From: Levilactobacillus namurensis
Lineage (GTDB): Bacteria; Bacillota; Bacilli; Lactobacillales; Lactobacillaceae
Reading direction: 5' to 3'
Assembly (NCBI RefSeq): GCF_032197885.1
Contig: NZ_CP134159.1
Coordinates: 2,542,001 to 2,606,000 of the forward strand
DNA length: 64,000 nucleotides
Positions 62,077-64,000 of this stretch are shown piece by piece (position 1 is the first letter of the stretch; every line of letters begins with the position of its first letter). The translations under genes were made by a program, and so were the position numbers. Below the pieces are notes generated by a model. It made no database searches and had not been told where the DNA came from. It saw nothing but the letters and a program-made list of their open reading frames with translations.

Positions 62077-62733
62077 ATGTATCGTTTCTTTGTTCAACCA
62101 CAAATCAACGTGGCTACCCAAAAGTTAGCTGGTTATGAATTGTTATTACGCTCTTCGCACCACGATTACTGGGTAACGCCGACCAATTTTACGGCCGTCT
62201 CTATGGCCCAACAGATGGTCCTGTCGCATCGGGAAATCACGAACATTCTTCGTGACCATCCGAACAATCCCCAGATTTCCTTTAACCTGAACCGCGAACA
62301 ATTCAACGACCAAGAAACGATTGGTCATCTGATTAGTCTGAAAAAGTCCGTCCCGGGCCTGCACCTGATCATTGAACTGACTGAAGCGCCGTCCTTAAGC
62401 GAAGTGCACCGTTTCGCCGCACTGTACAAGGCCTACGACATTGAATTGAGTCTGGACGATGTCGGGACCGATAACCCTTGGACGTCGGCAGTTCGTGAGA
62501 TTCTCCCGTTTATGGACACGATTAAGTTCGCCCTCCAGAATTTCCGTCGGCAACACCGGCAGTCCGAGATTCACAACAGTCTGCAGACTTGGCGCGACGT
62601 TGCGGACCTGTATCACCTGGGCCTCACCGTTGAAGGCATCGAGGATCAATCCGACGTGGCCTTGGCCGAAAAATACCGCGCGCAAACCACGCAAGGCTAC
62701 TACTACAGCAAGCCCGTACCCTATTGTGGCTAA
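62077..62733 (+). CDS. Degenerate EAL domain protein
   Basis: A 218-residue stand-alone EAL domain (c-di-GMP phosphodiesterase fold) without sensor or GGDEF part. The signature E-A-L reads ELL (YELLLRSS). Later motifs are also altered: ELTEA, LDDVGTDN instead of the D-D-F-G-T-G metal loop, IKFAL where K-x-D is usual, and VEGIEDQSD. Several metal-binding residues are therefore changed, so catalysis is doubtful and a binding role is more likely. AAAGGGG lies 12 bases upstream, inside a possible hairpin. No other c-di-GMP gene is in the window. Confidence 0.78.
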   Translation: MYRFFVQPQINVATQKLAGYELLLRSSHHDYWVTPTNFTAVSMAQQMVLSHREITNILRDHPNNPQISFNLNREQFNDQETIGHLISLKKSVPGLHLIIELTEAPSLSEVHRFAALYKAYDIELSLDDVGTDNPWTSAVREILPFMDTIKFALQNFRRQHRQSEIHNSLQTWRDVADLYHLGLTVEGIEDQSDVALAEKYRAQTTQGYYYSKPVPYCG

Positions 62734-62789
62734 AAGTAATGGCCTTCCTTAACGCTGACAGGCTTTGAAGTGCAATAGAAAAGTTAGAT

Positions 62790-63665
62790 GGTAATTTGAT
62801 TTATGCTGCTAAGACTTGATTCCTGTATCTTACAGGGCTCAAGCCTTTTGTTTTCACTGAGATGCGTTCATTATTGAACTACTTGATATAGAGCTTCAAA
62901 ATACCTCTTAACTCGGTAAGGTTTTGAATCCTGTATTGATTCAAACACTCATGTTTTAGAAGGCTAAAGAAACTCTCTACTAGCGCGTTATCATGACAAT
63001 TACCTTTACAAGACATGTCTTGAACGATTCCTATCTTTTTGAGCTGTGACTGATAACTAGGAATTTGGTATTGCCATCCTTAATCGGAATGAAGGGTCGG
63101 CTGAATACCTCCGATAAGATGATTTTGGGCCTCATCTAATTTATCTTTGATTAGTTTTTTATTGAGAAAATAACTCGCTACTGCCGCAAGAACCTCGTAA
63201 GCAGTAAAATAGGGTATCCAAAATATATCCATTAACCCGGTTGTAAAAAATCGTTGATTTATTGTCGTCTACTTTAAGTTGTAGTGCTTTAGTTGAACGC
63301 ATATTCAAAACTAGATTGGTATGGTCCGTTCAAGTTTGAACAATATCTGTTTTTTCACTCATCAAAAATACCTCACCATTTAATTATGATGAGGTAATCA
63401 TAGAACACATTGAGCTGGCTTTAAATTCGGTCGGTTATTTACTGCTTACATAACCTCTTTAATTGCCTTGTTGATGACACTGAGATGTAGCTATTTACCG
63501 TTATATAAGACGACCTGCGTGACATCAGTATGCAGAATTGTTAAGGGCTTAGTTGCGGTGAACTTTTGCTTAGGAAAACTAGGCGCGATTTTGCCAATCA
63601 TGACTTTATAAGAAAAGTACCCCACTTTGTCTAACAATTGTAGAGTACTTTCACCTTCTGTATTT
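62790..63665 (-). pseudogene. IS3-family (IS150-like) transposase remnant
   Basis: Read on the minus strand, pieces of an IS3-type integrase core appear in order: TILHTDVTQVVLYNGK (DDE first Asp), a decayed middle part, TLHSD followed by a stop and GWQYQIPSYQSQLKK (second Asp), SCKGNCHDNALVESFFSLLK (Glu), and a C-terminal GLSPVRYRNQVLAA ending in a stop near 62797. Several in-frame stops (in HSD-x-GWQY and YIK-x-FNNER) and frameshifts show it is dead. It is more AT-rich than the genes to the left. No clear terminal inverted repeats are visible by eye. Confidence 0.8.
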
Positions 63666-63685
63666 TTTATAATGTCATTTTAAAT

Positions 63686-64000
63686 TTATTGGGCTACCGC
63701 CACACCAGTTGCATCATAGAAATTATGAACCATTTGATTCCAGGCTACCTCAATATCATCATCCAATCCAAACAACCCACTGCGTCCAATAATATAAATG
63801 TCCGGGTTGGCATCATGGATTCGTTTGAACGACTTACGATTTGAAGAACCATCCATTTCAATAAGATAATGATATTGGTTCTCGTCGCGAATATCACGTA
63901 GCTGTACAATTTTATCCAATGCCGATTCTACAAACTTCTCACCGGCAAATCCCGGATCAACGGTCATAATCGTGACTTTATCCAAATCGTCCAAGTATGA
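63686..64000 (-). CDS. Ribulose-phosphate 3-epimerase family protein, probably allulose-6-phosphate 3-epimerase (partial)
   Basis: The C-terminal 104 residues of an epimerase; the start lies beyond the right edge. The signature MTVDPGFAGEKF (catalytic Asp region, family form V-x-P-G-F-x-G-Q) is followed by YLIEMDGSSN and IIGRSGLFG. The D-G-S-x-N form and GRSGLF tail resemble D-allulose-6-phosphate 3-epimerase (AlsE) rather than ribulose-5-phosphate 3-epimerase, but this needs the full sequence. Third-position usage is more AT-rich than the core of the window. The stop is at 63686-63688. Confidence 0.7.
   Translation of the reverse strand, partial: SYLDDLDKVTIMTVDPGFAGEKFVESALDKIVQLRDIRDENQYHYLIEMDGSSNRKSFKRIHDANPDIYIIGRSGLFGLDDDIEVAWNQMVHNFYDATGVAVAQ

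Overview
The window looks like chromosomal DNA from a Gram-positive, moderately high-GC lactic acid bacterium. An obligately heterofermentative lactobacillus close to Levilactobacillus is my best guess. The support is indirect: LPxTG-type anchors ending LPQTNE or LPQTD, MucBP repeats, a KxYKxGKxW signal peptide, a phenolic acid decarboxylase with its PadR regulator, a B12-dependent ribonucleotide reductase, and a mannitol 2-dehydrogenase next to a ROK fructokinase. There is no rRNA and only one tRNA gene (Gln).

Layout. 1-6 kb: end of a surface protein, GNAT acetyltransferase, flavodoxin, tRNA-dihydrouridine synthase, and a PadR/DUF1700/DUF4097 envelope operon with a clear promoter and operator. 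6-11 kb: isochorismatase, then three secreted proteins (C39-like peptidase, NlpC/P60 hydrolase, LPQTD-anchored protein). 11-18 kb: glycerate kinase, a degenerate acyl-CoA synthetase, an arylsulfotransferase-like lipoprotein and three tandem matrixin-like zinc proteases. 18-21 kb: a large LPQTNE surface protein broken by a run of eight C. 21-29 kb: nucleoside hydrolase, pduO-nrdJ under a likely NrdR site, methyltransferase, tRNA-Gln, LacI regulator, glycosyltransferase. 29-34 kb: fructose/mannitol module with two copies of an unusual membrane protein that may carry fructose. 34-37 kb: guanidine-I riboswitch with the guanidinium exporter pair ykkC-ykkD, then a MurJ-like flippase. 37-45 kb: secreted histidine phosphatase and a cre-controlled carbohydrate operon in which the GH65 phosphorylase and one esterase are frameshifted. 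45-49 kb: LRR/MucBP LPQTNE surface protein and an SDR. 50-54 kb: deoxyribosyltransferase, secreted wall protein, padR/padA, NUDIX. 54-59 kb: four zinc-ribbon proteins, three of them membrane proteins, and a second GNAT protein. 59-64 kb: a ClC-type channel with an in-frame stop, D-2-hydroxyacid dehydrogenase, degenerate EAL protein, IS3-family transposase remnant, and the end of an allulose-6-phosphate/ribulose-phosphate epimerase.

The most interesting non-gene signal is a family of about 150-160 bp intergenic elements: six copies, two of them arranged as inverted pairs, plus a fragment. Their stems differ in sequence between copies but stay complementary, while short unpaired blocks are conserved. 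This is the pattern of a selected RNA or DNA fold. I cannot tell from here whether the family is already catalogued.

Several genes are decaying (GH65 phosphorylase, esterase, ClC channel, transposase, acyl-CoA synthetase). Carbon catabolite control is suggested by three cre-like sites.
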